Shown: positions 11,311 to 23,118 of the stretch, piece after piece
Numbering within the stretch: the first letter of the stretch is position 1
How the letters are laid out: each line of letters starts with the position of its first letter
Source of the DNA: Proales similis
Lineage: Eukaryota; Rotifera; Eurotatoria; Ploima; Proalidae
Assembly: GCA_019059635.1 (NCBI GenBank)
Contig: JAGVRJ010000005.1
Span: forward strand, 1,240,001-1,304,000
Direction: 5' to 3'
DNA length: 64,000 nt
Notes under the pieces: model-generated
Told to the model about the DNA's origin: nothing
The model's input: only the letters and a program-made list of their open reading frames with translations
Database searches by the model: none
Program-made: the position numbers and the translations under genes

Positions 11311-14300
11311 TCATCTTATGTGAACTGTGAAAAGGCCCTTGAGAATCTTGCAGCTGTTGAGGGTCTCAAAGTCGTTCGGTCGGTAGAACGGCTTTCCGTC
11401 ATCGTCTACATAAATGTAACTGAAACAGAAAAGTTTAGCCTGTTTGAGAACAAAAGGCCCAATCAGAGGGCGTGTGAAAGTGATGCTCACGGCAAACGAA
11501 GCACCCAGATGCTGTTGTCCCGTAGGGCGATGCGATGTTGGTGCGATGGAAAGAATATGGGCGCGTTTGGAGCCGGCTTAACTTGAGCTTCGACGCAAAA
11601 CTCAAACACCAGTTCGCTTTTAGAGCTCGGCGCGCTCAGCGATGACTCAATTGACTTGTTTATTAGCGACATGGGCGGTGTGACAATCCAGGCGCGCATC
11701 ATTTGTGCCATGAACGGCGTTGAATCCTTACCGCGACAAGGGCAAGCCATGTAGAGAGGCATGTCGGTGTTTATCAGCTTGTACGCGTCGTCTCTAACCG
11801 AGCCGTTGGTGGAAAGCTTTACAAGTCTGTCAGGGCCAGAACTAATGAATCGGTGTCCACACGGACATTCGTACTCCATGCCAATGAAAGCTCTGACCGG
11901 GAAGCCTTCAATCGACTTGCGCTGTTTTTCCGTGAATATGCTCTGGATGCCCGAGGCGCCCAGATAAACATCCCACGGCACGAGGAAGTTGTGATTACTT
12001 ATGAAACCTGGCTGCAGGAGACCAACGCCAGTTTCATAGTCTTGATATCGCCCCACCGACACAAGCGACCAAGAGCTAAACTCAGGCAAGTGGCCCGGCG
12101 GACAGTTGGCATTCAACATTCCTTTGATAGGCCGCGACTCGTTTATGTCCGCCTCGTTTTGATTGCTGTTCTGATCGGAATCATTCGTATGACCACTGCT
12201 ACTCTGTGCCGAGGCCTTCTCCTCTAAAGCTTGCTCGCCCGCGATCGGCGACGGAAACGCAGTTTCGACCGCGTTTGCTCTACTTGACTGAAACTGACTG
12301 GGTGCCTCTTGACTCAGATCGTCCACTTCGTTGCTCAGCTCGTTCAGGGCAAATGATTCGCTCAATTTTGACCGGGAGCGAATCGCTGAACTGCTGAAGC
12401 TCTCGTCGTCTACTCTGCTACTCGTCGGCTTGAACACCGGAAACAGGTAGCGGTTCAGAATTCTCACTCTGTCCTCTTCTTGTTTGAAGTCCTCGTAAAA
12501 CGTGAAATTGGCACTTTTCAAGTCAAACGGGTCCTTAAATCAGGAATGAAGCGTCCATAATCCCAATCGATGCAAGATTTGAGATTCAAGTTTACTTTTC
12601 GATCTCTTTGAAGCTGACCACAATTGCTCGCCGCTCTCGTCACAATTCCGGAGCTGTGCGTCTTGACAGGAATGAACAAGTCGCGCTCTGTGTCCGATCT
12701 GCGACTGCTCGAGCTGCTCTTGCTCATTCGATCAGAGCGCAGGCCCCGCATAGAAGAACGAGCCGTGTGCAATGAGTCAGAATCGATCAAATCAACATCT
12801 TGCTCCTCAGCCCCTGCATGTCTGAGGTTGTCTTTGGTCACTCGATGAAACGAACTCACACATCGATGTCCCGTCAAGCTAACGGCCTCGCACGCCTGCC
12901 TGCCATTCTTCCAAATATTCTCGCACTGATCGACCAATTTGTTCAAATAGCTGTTGTACATTGGCCCTCTAGCCTGCATTCTATACATTTCGATTGCTCG
13001 TTTAAGCTAGAAAATAAAAATTGACTTCAACAATCGATCAGACAATAATCGGCCTTGACTCACTCGTTGCTCGTGCTGCTCTCGGTTGTAATGATTTGGA
13101 AGGTTTTCTTCATAAGAGCTGAGTGCGAGCGGGATAATCTTTCGGCAGCGATTCTCCGAGAATCGAACGTCAACGTCTATACAGTTCTTGAGCTGCGCAT
13201 GAATCGACTGTAGCTTCGAATTCTTTGTGGTCTTGAACAGTAGCCGCCAGAGGGCGAGCGCGCTCGCCTGCCAAGTATCAAATGCCGGCCGAATGAACAC
13301 CTGTGAAACATTCACACGGCTCAGATTGTCGTCGAAGCCTTCGTCAAGCGCTTTTCTGATGTGAATGCTAACGAAACGCCTAAATCTCTCTGAATCGTTT
13401 CGCTCGGTGTTGCCCATCTCCTCCAGTTTTGCCGTGTCTTGATTGCATAGCGCCATCATAAATTCAACTTGACGGTTTGAATTCGATCGCTTCAAATGAA
13501 CATAAACAAACTCTTGATTGGCCGGAATGGCGAACAACGAATTGGCACTGGAGCGAAAAGGTCAACTGATGAACACATGAGCTGTTAGCTCTCGCTCAAT
13601 TTACCTTGTGTTTGTAATTACGTGCGACTTTTTCAGAACGTCGTAAATTTGATCTTCGAGCGAATGCTGATAGTTCTTAATCTTTGAGAATTAAATTAAA
13701 GAGAGAAAACAGGAGAGAGAGAGAGAGGATGAGAGCGATTACGGTCACATCATCGTTCACGTTTATTTCTAGCGGACAAGAGTCGAACGAGAACAGAAGC
13801 CTTGGCGAGCATGGCCGTCCTGCACTGAGCCACTCTTTGGGCAGTGAGATTTCAATTGTCTTCAATGCGTCACTGATCAATGGAAGAAGCTGGCTGCGAG
13901 CAGTGTCCACCAAGCGCAGCATTTTAACCAAGTTTACGTCCAGATCACTGCTCGGATTGGAGATCTATGCAAAATTTCTAGATTATTCGTTCGTCCGATC
14001 GATCAAAGATGCTCACTATGATCAGGTGGGAAATTGAGAATATCAACAGGAGGCTTTTAATTGCTTTGATCTGTTCACTTTCCCATAGATCGAAAAAGTT
14101 CTTTTTTCAAGAAATCTAATTTAAAGAGAGACAAGTCGACACCAAGGTATAGAAGGCACTTGCGATTAACATACTTCGTCCGGTCTAGTCTGAAACAGTT
14201 CACAGAGTACGTGCGTGTCGTGAATGGACTCATGGTGAAGATAGACAACTTGCGAGCCCACATCATGGTAGATACTGATTCCCAGCTCCTTTAGAAGCAG

Positions 14301-14634
14301 ACTTGCATTCAGATCGGGATTAACAACATTTCACTAATTGCTCACATTTTCAAGGTCTTTCCACTCCGAGCCGTTTTCAGTATTTTGAATCGACGCCAAC
14401 GGCAATTGAGCTTCTGCTTTTCTTTGAGAATATCGTCGACCGCTGGTAGCCTGGGAGTATTAAAGTAGAAGCTTTGCTTTATTCAGAGATAAAAGAAAAA
14501 AAAAATTGACGTACCGAAAAAAAGTCGCCTCTGGTCAAAGTATTCAGCTTCCAGAGTTTGTTGCCTTCTTTAAACGCTTCACTTCTCCCATACAATGACA
14601 CCACACACACGCCCGTATCCTGACTCGACTGCAT
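11311..14634 (-). CDS. smg8: SMG8, nonsense-mediated decay regulator of the SMG1 kinase
   Basis: Ten minus-strand exons keep frame throughout: 14634-14515, 14450-14346, 14288-14175, 14100-14017, 13964-13743, 13681-13605, 13547-13064, 13006-12596, 12533-11491, 11419-11311, giving 922 residues. SMG8 pairs with SMG9 and restrains SMG1, which phosphorylates UPF1. Diagnostic segments include GVCVVSLYGR at the start, HSLEDQIYDVLKKS followed by LFAIPANQEFVYV, DPFDLKSANFTFYEDF, PEFSSWSLVSVG, PGFISNHNFLVPWD, a Cys/His cluster ECPCGHRF with ACPCRGK, and the C-terminal FFPSHQHRIALRDNSIWVLRLP. The intron at 12534-12595 is required: only after removing it does the SNCGQLQRDRK block join DPFDLK, as in other SMG8 proteins. 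The middle contains a Ser-rich low-complexity insert. Confidence 0.93.
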
Positions 14635-14970
14635 TTGGTATTCACTTGATTCTCTATCCTCCTCTATTTTCTTACTTTTTTTCTTTTTTGAAAATCAAGT
14701 AACAAAATAATTTCAACTCAAGCGTATGAATGACAGCTTTTGATGCGAATGACGAGTTAAATAACTTAACAAAAATATTAGAAATCGAACAGAATATTTA
14801 AAATTGTTTATTCGAAACTCAAATTTCAAGCACTTGAGCAGCCAATGATTGAAAGTAGTTTTCAAATTGGCGTTTGAGTGCGTGTCGAAATGTCTTGGAC
14901 AACTCCATGCGACGTAGAACACCGTTGTCGGCATCGACAGGCTGAATGGACCATTTTCTGGGAAAATTTT
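14635..14970. other. Short intergenic region between tandem minus-strand genes
   Basis: 336 nt between the NOXRED1-like stop and the SMG8 start. AT-rich with oligo-T tracts. It must hold the NOXRED1 3' end and the SMG8 promoter. A minus-strand AATAAA lies near 14807-14812. Confidence 0.5.
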
Positions 14971-16303
14971 TTAATCTGTAAGGTGGCCAAGGAGGAAGAG
15001 AAAGTGCGAAAATGTTTTATACGTCTCTGCGCTGTTGCTCTGGAACAGATTTGTCTCCTCCAACTTGAGACGGCGACCTCCTGAATCAAACAAGTAACTG
15101 CTGATCACAGCGAACGTTTGAGATTTGCCAAATTTTAATAACTGACAAACGGCCAGCAAGCAATCCAGAATCTGGGCACCGATTCTCATATTCTTTTCCA
15201 AAACTGACACTTTGAAGAACGGAATCCTAAAGTGGCTGCATTTTATATTTGAGAAATGCCTGAATCTTACTCTTTCCATCACTGAACGGATTTATCGAGC
15301 GAATGAGCTCGAGGTCGGCCAATGTTTTTCTGACGCTCGACGGAAGATTCGACCTTGAAAAAAAAGACAACCATACGGAAAAGAAAGTTCACATTGGAAG
15401 ATTGAAAAGCGCTCAGAGAAGAGATGAACGCACCAGATGTTGGGCGAAAATCGCTCGTTCAACTCATAGATCGGCTTGCAAATATGAAAACCTTGCAGCT
15501 TTCGTTGCAGAACCTTCTCTGTTACTCCTCGCACGAATGAGTAGATGATCTTTTTGGGCTCACTTCTCTGGCAGCGATGAATGTCGTCGAACAAGAAATC
15601 GATCTGTGACTGATTCACACACAAAAATACTAAATCTGACTGTTCGACAAGAGCACGATTGTCAAAGAGGCATTCAACTCCTTGCTCGGATAGTTGGCCT
15701 GCTCGATTGATTGCAGAATAGTTTAAAAGATCGAGCAAACCGGCGAGGCTACCTACCAAGGTTCTCGGGCTGTCGAGTGGAAATCATGAGCTCGTCGGGA
15801 TAGACACCTCCATATTCAATCAGAGTGGCGGCCAATTGAATGCCGAGGCGTCCACCGCCAATTATGCCGATTTTCAAGCCGTCTGATGCTTTGAATTCTT
15901 TCAGAATGATTTGACTCCGGGGCGGATCAAATATGCCTCGCTGAATGTTGCCTATGTTTCTCTTGATTTTGTTGCCCACTCCAACCAAATAGGCGGCGTG
16001 TGCACACGCCAGAACGACCAGCGCATGTGAACGCTCCCTGATCGTGGCATATTCGCTAGTCTCTTTCAAAAAGGCGTCAAACTCAAAACTATCGAGGCCG
16101 TCAGTGATCTCTTTCTCTTGAACGCCCAGAATACCTAGCTTCTGGGTGGTTTCACTCAAGAAAGTCTTGAAATGCTCATCGTTCGTATCGAATGTTTGCT
16201 TCGATCTAGACTCGGACGAGCTGGTCAACAAGGCGTCCGAGTTCTGATCCTTAAGCAAAGACAACCCAGTTTGATCCGCTGTCATGGTGACTACGCCATG
16301 CAT
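14971..16303 (-). CDS. NOXRED1-like NADP-dependent oxidoreductase (pyrroline-5-carboxylate reductase-like fold)
   Basis: Exons 16303-15757, 15698-15434, 15353-15271, 15209-14971 join in phase to 377 residues. After a variable N-terminus, a Rossmann fold starts at about residue 145 with KIGIIGGGRLGIQLA, which carries the GxGxxG-type dinucleotide loop. Downstream blocks are ISTRQPENLG, ECLFDNRALVEQSDLVFLCV, KKIIYSFVRGVT and PNIWSNLPSSV. This order matches vertebrate NOXRED1, a distant relative of P5C reductase whose substrate is not established. The fourth exon begins at an acceptor inside the apparent open frame (15210); using it restores the frame and gives a 61-nt intron. The ATG at 16303 was chosen because upstream frames share no family features; a second in-frame Met follows at residue 7. 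Confidence 0.88.
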
Positions 16304-16974
16304 TCAATATTTGTGGCTTTTCAACACTCGTCGACTCAGCTTGACTAATTATATGCTCAGCCAATGAAAATGGAATTTGAACACTTGGCATAAACGAGCG
16401 CAGACTCCATCCATCTGTGTTGTATGTCGCTGTCGGGTTCATTCCGCCAAAAGTCGAATCTTTTATTTTTTGCAATCGAAGAGAAGCGTCGGAGGGGGCT
16501 GAGTAATGCGGATGAACGCGGCCAGTTTTTAGATATGCCGCTGAGAAAGCAGCTTAAGCTCTTTGTGAGATCATTTAATTGCGATGATATTTGAATGATT
16601 AGCATGGACTAGTTGTCGCTGATGCACACACGACCATTGTCCAATAGCAACAATCGAAACGCAACAAATAAAAAATAAGCGGAAAGCGTCCGGTAAGTTC
16701 TAGACTGTTAATGAGCGTCGAGCGACAGGATAAAGAAAAGCTCATAATTATCTATTTGGCGTGAACAAGCCCGAGAGGGAGACAGGCAAAGAGCGGCTAA
16801 ATATTTGTAACTAGATGAGATGAAAGACGGGAGAGAGAGAATAAGCAATCAGTGCTCTAATCCAATTTAAGTTGCTTTAAATGTCTACGGTCATCATACT
16901 TGGGTGACAGATATCAAAGCGAAAGAGAATAGAGCGCTGAAATCGAACCGCATACAAACCGGACTAGGCTAAAA
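16304..16974. other. Probable bidirectional promoter region
   Basis: 671 nt between the NOXRED1-like start (minus) and the chitinase-like start (plus). The genes are head to head, so both promoters must lie here. A minus-strand ATG frame at 16605-16357 (MLIIQISSQLNDL...) is open, but it does not splice convincingly into the reductase. Short GA tract near 16830. Confidence 0.45.
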
Positions 16975-19175
16975 ATGATCACGAGCAAAGGCTGGCATAT
17001 TGCTCTCCTCTTGCTGCTTGGTGGTTCGATTGTGCTAAATAAAGCGGACAAAGCTCTTATTGAAGTGATAACTCATTCGAATCGAATCGACACAATTGAT
17101 AACCCTCGGCAAAATAGTCGATTTATAGCTGCTGACTATGAAAGTGACGACGATGACGACGGTGACCAGTCTATTCAGAACAAACTCATTCCACCGTATG
17201 CCGAGGCCCAAGTGCTCTATCGCCGTGTCTGCGTCTTTCCCAACTGGTCTGTTCTACGAAAGTCACAGCTCGCTCAAATCTACCCTGAGGATATCGATCC
17301 TTTCCTCTGTACGCATATTCACTACGCCTATGCCAACATTGATGTGCGCAATCTTCAACTCACGCCGTCCCAGTTCAAAGACTTTAACGAGGGAGAGCAC
17401 GGAATGGTCAGTATTCAGTGGGAACAAGTTCAAACTAATTCGCGCTAATCGAGCAATTTGTCTAGCCTTTGTATCGAAGAGTGATGAAACTCAAAGAGAA
17501 AAATCCCAATTTGAAAGTTCTCATCTCAATCGGTGGCTGGTTTGCCAAATCGACGCCGTTCAACAAAATACTTGAAAGTGAAACCACGCGCAACACCTTT
17601 GTGCAAAACGCGCTCAACTTCCTGCGCAACTGGGGCTTCGATGGCCTAGGTAAAGTATCAGCAATTTTGATCGTTTCAAACTAAATCCTAATGCTTCAAC
17701 TTGAGATTTACACTGGATTTATCCGGGAGCGGTTGAATTCGGAGCGAGCAGTGACAGCAAGCAAAAGTTTACTTCTCTTGTCAAAGTAGCCCAAACCAAC
17801 TTCTTTCTCGCTCAATCTACTCTAAACTCGAAAATTTGTGTGTGTGTGTGCAGGCATTGAAAAAGGCATTTAACGACGAATACGAAAGCAGCTTCAAGCA
17901 TTTTCTACTCTCGGCGTTTGTACCGTCCGACGAGGCTCTGATCGATGCCGGCTACGAGGTCGAGTCAGTCTGCCTGTGAGTTTTGAGCAATTTAATCTCG
18001 CTGCAACATCTTTTGGATCTGTGGATTTTTTAGATACGTAGATTACCTATCCGTGGCCACTTATGACTACACAGGCCCGTATGAGATGAAAACCGGATAC
18101 AACGCGCCGCTCTATTCTCGATCTAAAAGCCAGAGCAATGTGGTAAGTTCAGTCAAATCGAGTGATCGAGTGGCTCTTTAATGTGGCAATCGACGCTAGA
18201 ACTCTTCGATGCATTACTGGCTGGATAGAGGATGTCCATCAAAAAAGCTATTGATCGGCGTGCCGACTTATGCGCGCGCCTTTTGGCTCGAACGCAAGTT
18301 CAACTCGCCAAATATTGTCTACCTTGGAATTGAATCGAAGCCGTTCGTGGAGACCAGCTTGTACACGAGTGAGGAAGGCGTACTTGCCTACTACGAGATT
18401 TGCGAGATGATGACCAAAAAAGAGAGCCGGGTGTACTGGGACGAGCAAGTAAATGTGCATTTCGAACTCGAATCCTGGCACATGAATTAATATTGGCGTT
18501 TCGTCACAGGCACAAGTTCCGTTCGCCATCGTCACTGAGGCCTCTATCGACTCTCAGAAGGACTCTGGCGAGCTTTGGATTTCTTACGAGGACGCGAAAA
18601 GTGCGCGCAAGAAAGCAGAATACGTTAAAAAGTACAAGCTCGGGGGCGTGTCAGTTTGGAGCGTGGATATGGACGATTTCAAGGGAATGTTCTGCAATCT
18701 GGGACCATATCCGATAATCGAGGCGCTCAAGGAAGAACTAGAGCACACGGTCATAAGACTCGATCCTCCGCCAATCACAAAACCGGTTGTGGAGAGCGAG
18801 GAAACAACAAGAAAAGCGACGAGTCTGAGGCCGTCCACAAGCGAAAGCTTGAGTACAAAGAAATCGTCGAAACAAACTACACGAGGTAGACCAGAGCAGA
18901 CTCGTTTAACTTCAGTCCGAACGACGAGAAGAAGGAACATGGCTGAAGAGATGACCAAAACATATGAGATAAGCAATGCGAATAACACGAAGCTAAATCT
19001 CGGTCAGAAATTCAAGGGAGTGCGTAGGATCAAGCTTGTGACTTGTCTTCATGACACCGAGTGCATATTTGGTCTCAACAGCGACAATTCGTCCCAGTCC
19101 GCTCGTCTCAATTATTTGAGTGTAAATTTGATCGTAGCTAATTTTCTCAATTTGTTGTTCTTGTTGCTGTTCTGA
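16975..19175 (+). CDS. GH18 chitinase-like protein with degenerate active site
   Basis: Seven exons in phase: 16975-17406, 17466-17649, 17706-17785, 17854-17975, 18034-18142, 18200-18448, 18510-19175; 613 residues. A signal peptide (MITSKGWHIALLLLLGG) is followed by an acidic stretch (DYESDDDDDGD) and a GH18 barrel: CVFPNWSVLR, HIHYAYANI, LKVLISIGGW, GFDGL, YVDYLSVATYDYTG, LLIGVPTYARAF, GGVSVWSVDMDDF. The catalytic motif, normally DGLDLDWEYPG, is spliced here as DGLDLHWIYPG: the third Asp is His and the catalytic Glu is Ile, so chitin hydrolysis is not expected. There is no chitin-binding domain. The tail is Ser/Thr/Lys-rich and ends in a hydrophobic segment (LNLLFLLLF), which suggests a GPI or membrane anchor. 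AATAAA starts at the last base of the stop codon. Confidence 0.92.
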
Positions 19176-19475
19176 ATAAACCACGCTGATTGTGTGAAGC
19201 GAGAGCCAAAGACACATTTTCAACCGACACAGTGTCACTACTTGAGTTAAAAGTCAGCTGAACAACTCAATATTCGGCTCGTATCTTTTGCGCCTAATTT
19301 TCTCTCTGTTCATAATCAGCTTGTTTGCGAGCGAGCTGACAAGCTTGATCAGAGTCTGAAGAAATGAACTATTTTCTGAAGCGAAATCAATGGTCGCCCA
19401 AAAAACTGGAGGTAGCGTGCAATTGGTCTTTAGGCTGCATTTGGCTGTCAGCTAATTGAGCGTGAAAGCTAAACG
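19176..19475 (+). other. Region between the chitinase-like gene and the WD40 gene
   Basis: 300 nt. Contains the chitinase-like poly(A) site and the 5' leader of the WD40 gene. An ATG at 19364 opens a 16-codon frame (MNYFLKRNQWSPKKLE) ending at a GTAGCG donor. None of the acceptors near 19494 joins it in frame to the WD40 exon, so I left it out of the CDS. It may be an upstream ORF or a missed first exon. Confidence 0.4.
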
Positions 19476-21243
19476 ATGCGGACGACAATTCTAGTCCGGA
19501 GATCGGAACTCATCAGCCAGAGAACCGTTTTAAAGATCTTCTCATTCTGCCCGAGTTCAAAAAGCCAGTTCGACACATTTGTAGTTTCTCCAATCGTTCA
19601 GAGTATTGCTGACGAACCATTTCTTTCTAATGGACTAACTGCTTTAAAATTTGTCTCTAGTGCTGTGATTATCGGCTGTGACGACGGTTCAGTTCAAGTC
19701 TGGGATGTGAATGTGAGCAAAATGAAAGCATGTTGACGACGCGCTCTGTGATGCGTTTTTAAACAAAGTTTGGAATCAAATTGCACAATTTCGAGCATCA
19801 CGAGTCGAGTATTAGCAACATGTTTTGCTTTCGAGATGAACAGGCTCGCAATCTGCTTCTTGTCTGCAGCGTAGATCGAATGGTTTCGGTGAGGAGACGA
19901 GCATTTCATTCACTATTCTGAATAGAAAAGAACTCGTTATTCAGACTTGGAGCCTCGATCAAGCTCGCCTGCTCAATTCGGCTCAGTTGGACCCAGCGAC
20001 GAGCCAATTGTTTGAGCACATTTGTGTTAACGAATCCAAAAGCTATCTGATTGCGGCCGGTACTGCGTTGGCAATTTACAATCTAGAATTAAAGCAAATA
20101 GACAAGACCTGTCGACTTCGGACCGAGAATACCATCAAGCATGTCTGTTTCATGCAAGAGAAAGCGCTTCTATTGGCGGCCAGCAACATGGACATTGAAA
20201 TATACTCGATTCAGTGCCTGAACGATTCGGACAGTAATGAGCAGCAAATGCGCTCAAAAGCGATCAAATCATTTCAAATGGCGCATGAGACCACCATTCT
20301 CACTCTGGGCTGCTTTAACGGTGAGTTTCCACATTTGGATAAGCCAGCAAGCCATGTTCAATTAGAGCGCCCATCTCAAGAGAAACATTTTGTATCGGCT
20401 TCCTCCGACGGCATGTTGTCTGTATGGAACACAGAGCTGCTTGACAAGTGCTTTGAGCTCTATCCGTTCAGGGAGGAGACCGAAAACAACTACTCGCATT
20501 TCTCGTTTCCGATTTCTTGCTTTCAGAATATAGGCCAAGTGAGCATTTTCTAAAATGTGGCTCGTTTTTGCCTAAGCAATTTGGCCCACAGGATTTGCTG
20601 GTGATCTGCTGCGGTCCTCATTTGTGCGTGTACGATTTTAGGAGACGTCAGTTCAGATGCCGAGTTCTAAATGCCCATCACTTGGCCCAGATCACAAATC
20701 TGCTGATATTCAAGTGAGCCTTTCAACCAGTTTCTTCAGCAATTTCAAATGAAATAAAGATGCGGAAATATTGCCGACTGATGAAAGTTCGGCAAGTTTT
20801 GCGACCAGTGCTGAAGACGGAGTAATTCGATTGTGGACAATCAGCACATCGGTGAGCCCGGATGGCGGGTAGAATGCTTGATATCGATTTCGTAAGGAAT
20901 CGGCCTATAAAACCGGTAATTTTGAAGCAACAATCGGCTGCAAATAAGACTGACTGGTGAATGCATGGGACACTCTGGCTCCATAATCGTAGGCAATTTG
21001 CTTCAAATCATTTCGAACAAAAGAGACAAAAGAATTCATTCATCTAAGCGTCTGGCAAGTGTGAGCGGAAACGAGATTATTTCGAGTGCATACGATAATC
21101 TGTTGATTGTCTGGCGGGTAATGAATAAAAACCGATTCGAGTCAACATTGTTCTCGGGTTTTTAACAGTTTGCCAAACTCAAGGACTCGACGCACGCTCA
21201 TCTTAGTCGCGAGTCACAACTAGAACGAACACTTTTCAAGTAA
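19476..21243 (+). CDS. WD40-repeat protein of unidentified family
   Basis: Seven exons in phase: 19476-19712, 19769-19888, 19945-20538, 20592-20713, 20788-20868, 20928-21117, 21169-21243; 472 residues. WD40 signatures recur: IIGCDDGSVQVWDVN, LLLVCSVDRMVSTWSLD, FVSASSDGMLSVWNTE, LVICCGPHLCVYDFR, FATSAEDGVIRLWTI, and GHSGSI with IISSAYDNLLIVW. That suggests one seven-bladed propeller. The protein ends RESQLERTLFK. Two junctions (20714-20787 and 20869-20927) were fixed by frame: only these donor and acceptor pairs continue the propeller. A 45-nt GT...AG segment at 20321-20365 can be read through or removed in frame. I cannot place it in a named WD40 family. Start uncertain (see the preceding region). 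Confidence 0.83.
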
Positions 21244-22197
21244 CCGACAGAGAAGCATTCAGACATAAGCGGAAGCGACTAGCACTTCTCCTCCCTCAAT
21301 CTACTATTTATTAATTCAAATTCTACTTTCTGCATTTCTTTCGATAATTTTTATTGACTCTACTCTTTAATAACTACCTAGGCAAAATCTGAATGAGAAC
21401 AAACGAGCACAATAAATTTTAACGTCCTTTTGATTTTCCTTTTGATTTCTCATTTAATTGCGCTCAGGGTAATTTGACAGAGTAAATTGGACCGATTGCC
21501 GACTTGTTATTAAGCCTTTCTAATAAACGGCTGGCTAAAGAATTTCTAATACGAGGCGGCAGCAGGTAACCGTGACTTAATATATCAAGTCAAAAGATCT
21601 CGAGCCCTTAAGGGCTTCAGCAACAAATTTGCCGGCTGTATGTTAAATCAGCAATAATTAAATTAGGCAAACAATCGTGTTCTTTGATTTTTTCTTAAGT
21701 TGCTATTTAGCTCGACCTCTGACTGAGGCGATCAGTTTTCTTTTCTTTCTCCCTTTCTTTCAGTTATTAGTTTTTTTTCTCAAATGTTCTTAGCGCATTA
21801 AACTTTCATGACACGGCGTAGTAAAGACACATCAGATCGAGACATAATTTCTGATAGACTCGAGCGGCACGGCAAGCTTGGTTTTCATTTGTTCTATTCT
21901 TTCCAGTTTTACGTTCGTTTGCGAAGCATCTAATTCGAAAAAGCCTGCCGAAGAGATTTTCGAGGAAATGGAAAAAGCGAAATCTTTAATTAGCAATTCG
22001 TACGCGCTTTGTGGATTCTGCTGTCAACATGTGTCAACAAAAAATGGCAACGAACTTGAGCAGAAAAGCGCTTTTTCCTTCTTATTTCTATATAATAAGT
22101 TTGCCTTAATTGAAGCCCTTTTACTGAAAATCAAAGGGCAATTTTAGACGCAAAAACAGAGAAAAACGTACAAATAAGGCGATTTTGCCAGTTAGCC
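21244..22197. other. Intergenic region
   Basis: About 950 nt. AT-rich with T-runs near 21690 and 21770. An open frame at 21878-22147 starts at TTG, has no homology I recognise and is in a different frame from the next gene. A possible acceptor (CTTTCCAG) near 21906 could belong to a 5' UTR intron of the gene starting at 22198. Confidence 0.4.
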
Positions 22198-23118
22198 ATG
22201 TCAGTGGTTAGTCTTCGGCCGTTTTCTGAAAAGCCGCAATCAACTCGGCAGGCAGATAATTGCAGCATACAGAAGCCACCACTGCTTCATGTGGCCAAAA
22301 ATAAAGGACGAATCGGACTGAGTGTTCGCCACTATGAGCCAGTGCGCGAGGCAACTATTCTTGAGCGAATAAATCAAAGCAGAGCAATGTTGAGAAGCAA
22401 AACGAATTTATCTGAAAACTTTGCAACTGGACAAGAGTATTCAAGCGACGACAAGCACAGCCAGGAAGATGTAAAACGAGAGCAGGAAACGATGCTTCAA
22501 ATAATCGAGGACAAGCCGAGCAGCGATCCCCATCCACTTAGCAGAGGCAAGACTAATTTGAGCCGCAGGCAGTTGATTAACTCTCAATTGGGTTTACGAC
22601 GATACAAAACACAAGCTGCTGACTTTGAAACGCAGCCTGAGAGCATGTCAGAGTCGCCACGAGCCGATCGACTCGCTCGCACGTATTCAATGGCTTATTC
22701 AGCACGAGTGATTCGAAGTTCGTCCAGACTCAGACACGAGAACATTTATCAACGAGACCCGTCCAAAAGCTCGCCTTTGAAGCTAAAACAAAGCGACTAC
22801 TTGGCCATAAGCAACAATGAGATTAATTTACAGCAGCAGCAGCATCATCAACAGGAAAGCAGATTGGACAGGGACGGAGTTTTGAAGCACTATATTGAGT
22901 GCAGCGATCCCAACTGTGAGTTCAAGCAGCTAATGTGCGATTTCGCAGTTCTTGAGCCTTTGGACAGGAAATTAAACGCCAGGAAGAGGAAAAAGAAATC
23001 TGTTGCAGCCAATGACATTCCGAATTCTTTTGCTCTGTTAAAATACTTTGGGCCATTATCGAACATTGAGAAGAAGTTGAACGAGTACTTTTTAAATTGC
23101 TCAACAATGAACCGATAG
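22198..23118 (+). CDS. Uncharacterised single-exon protein
   Basis: One uninterrupted ATG frame of 306 codons. The protein is hydrophilic, rich in Ser, Arg, Lys and Gln, with a short poly-Gln/His run (QQQQHHQQ) at about residue 213. The C-terminal third looks more structured: LKHYIECSDPNCEFKQLMC, a basic cluster (ARKRKKKS), then SFALLKYFGPLSNIEKKLNEYFL. The Cys pair in ECSDPNC might bind metal, but a single pair is weak evidence. No signal peptide or membrane segment. An AATAAA lies near 23173. No family recognised. Confidence 0.7.
   Translation: MSVVSLRPFSEKPQSTRQADNCSIQKPPLLHVAKNKGRIGLSVRHYEPVREATILERINQSRAMLRSKTNLSENFATGQEYSSDDKHSQEDVKREQETMLQIIEDKPSSDPHPLSRGKTNLSRRQLINSQLGLRRYKTQAADFETQPESMSESPRADRLARTYSMAYSARVIRSSSRLRHENIYQRDPSKSSPLKLKQSDYLAISNNEINLQQQQHHQQESRLDRDGVLKHYIECSDPNCEFKQLMCDFAVLEPLDRKLNARKRKKKSVAANDIPNSFALLKYFGPLSNIEKKLNEYFLNCSTMNR

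Noticed and set aside
21878-22147. Possible upstream coding exon of the orphan at 22198
   Set aside because: TTG start, different frame and no donor that joins it in phase; better seen as leader or intergenic sequence.
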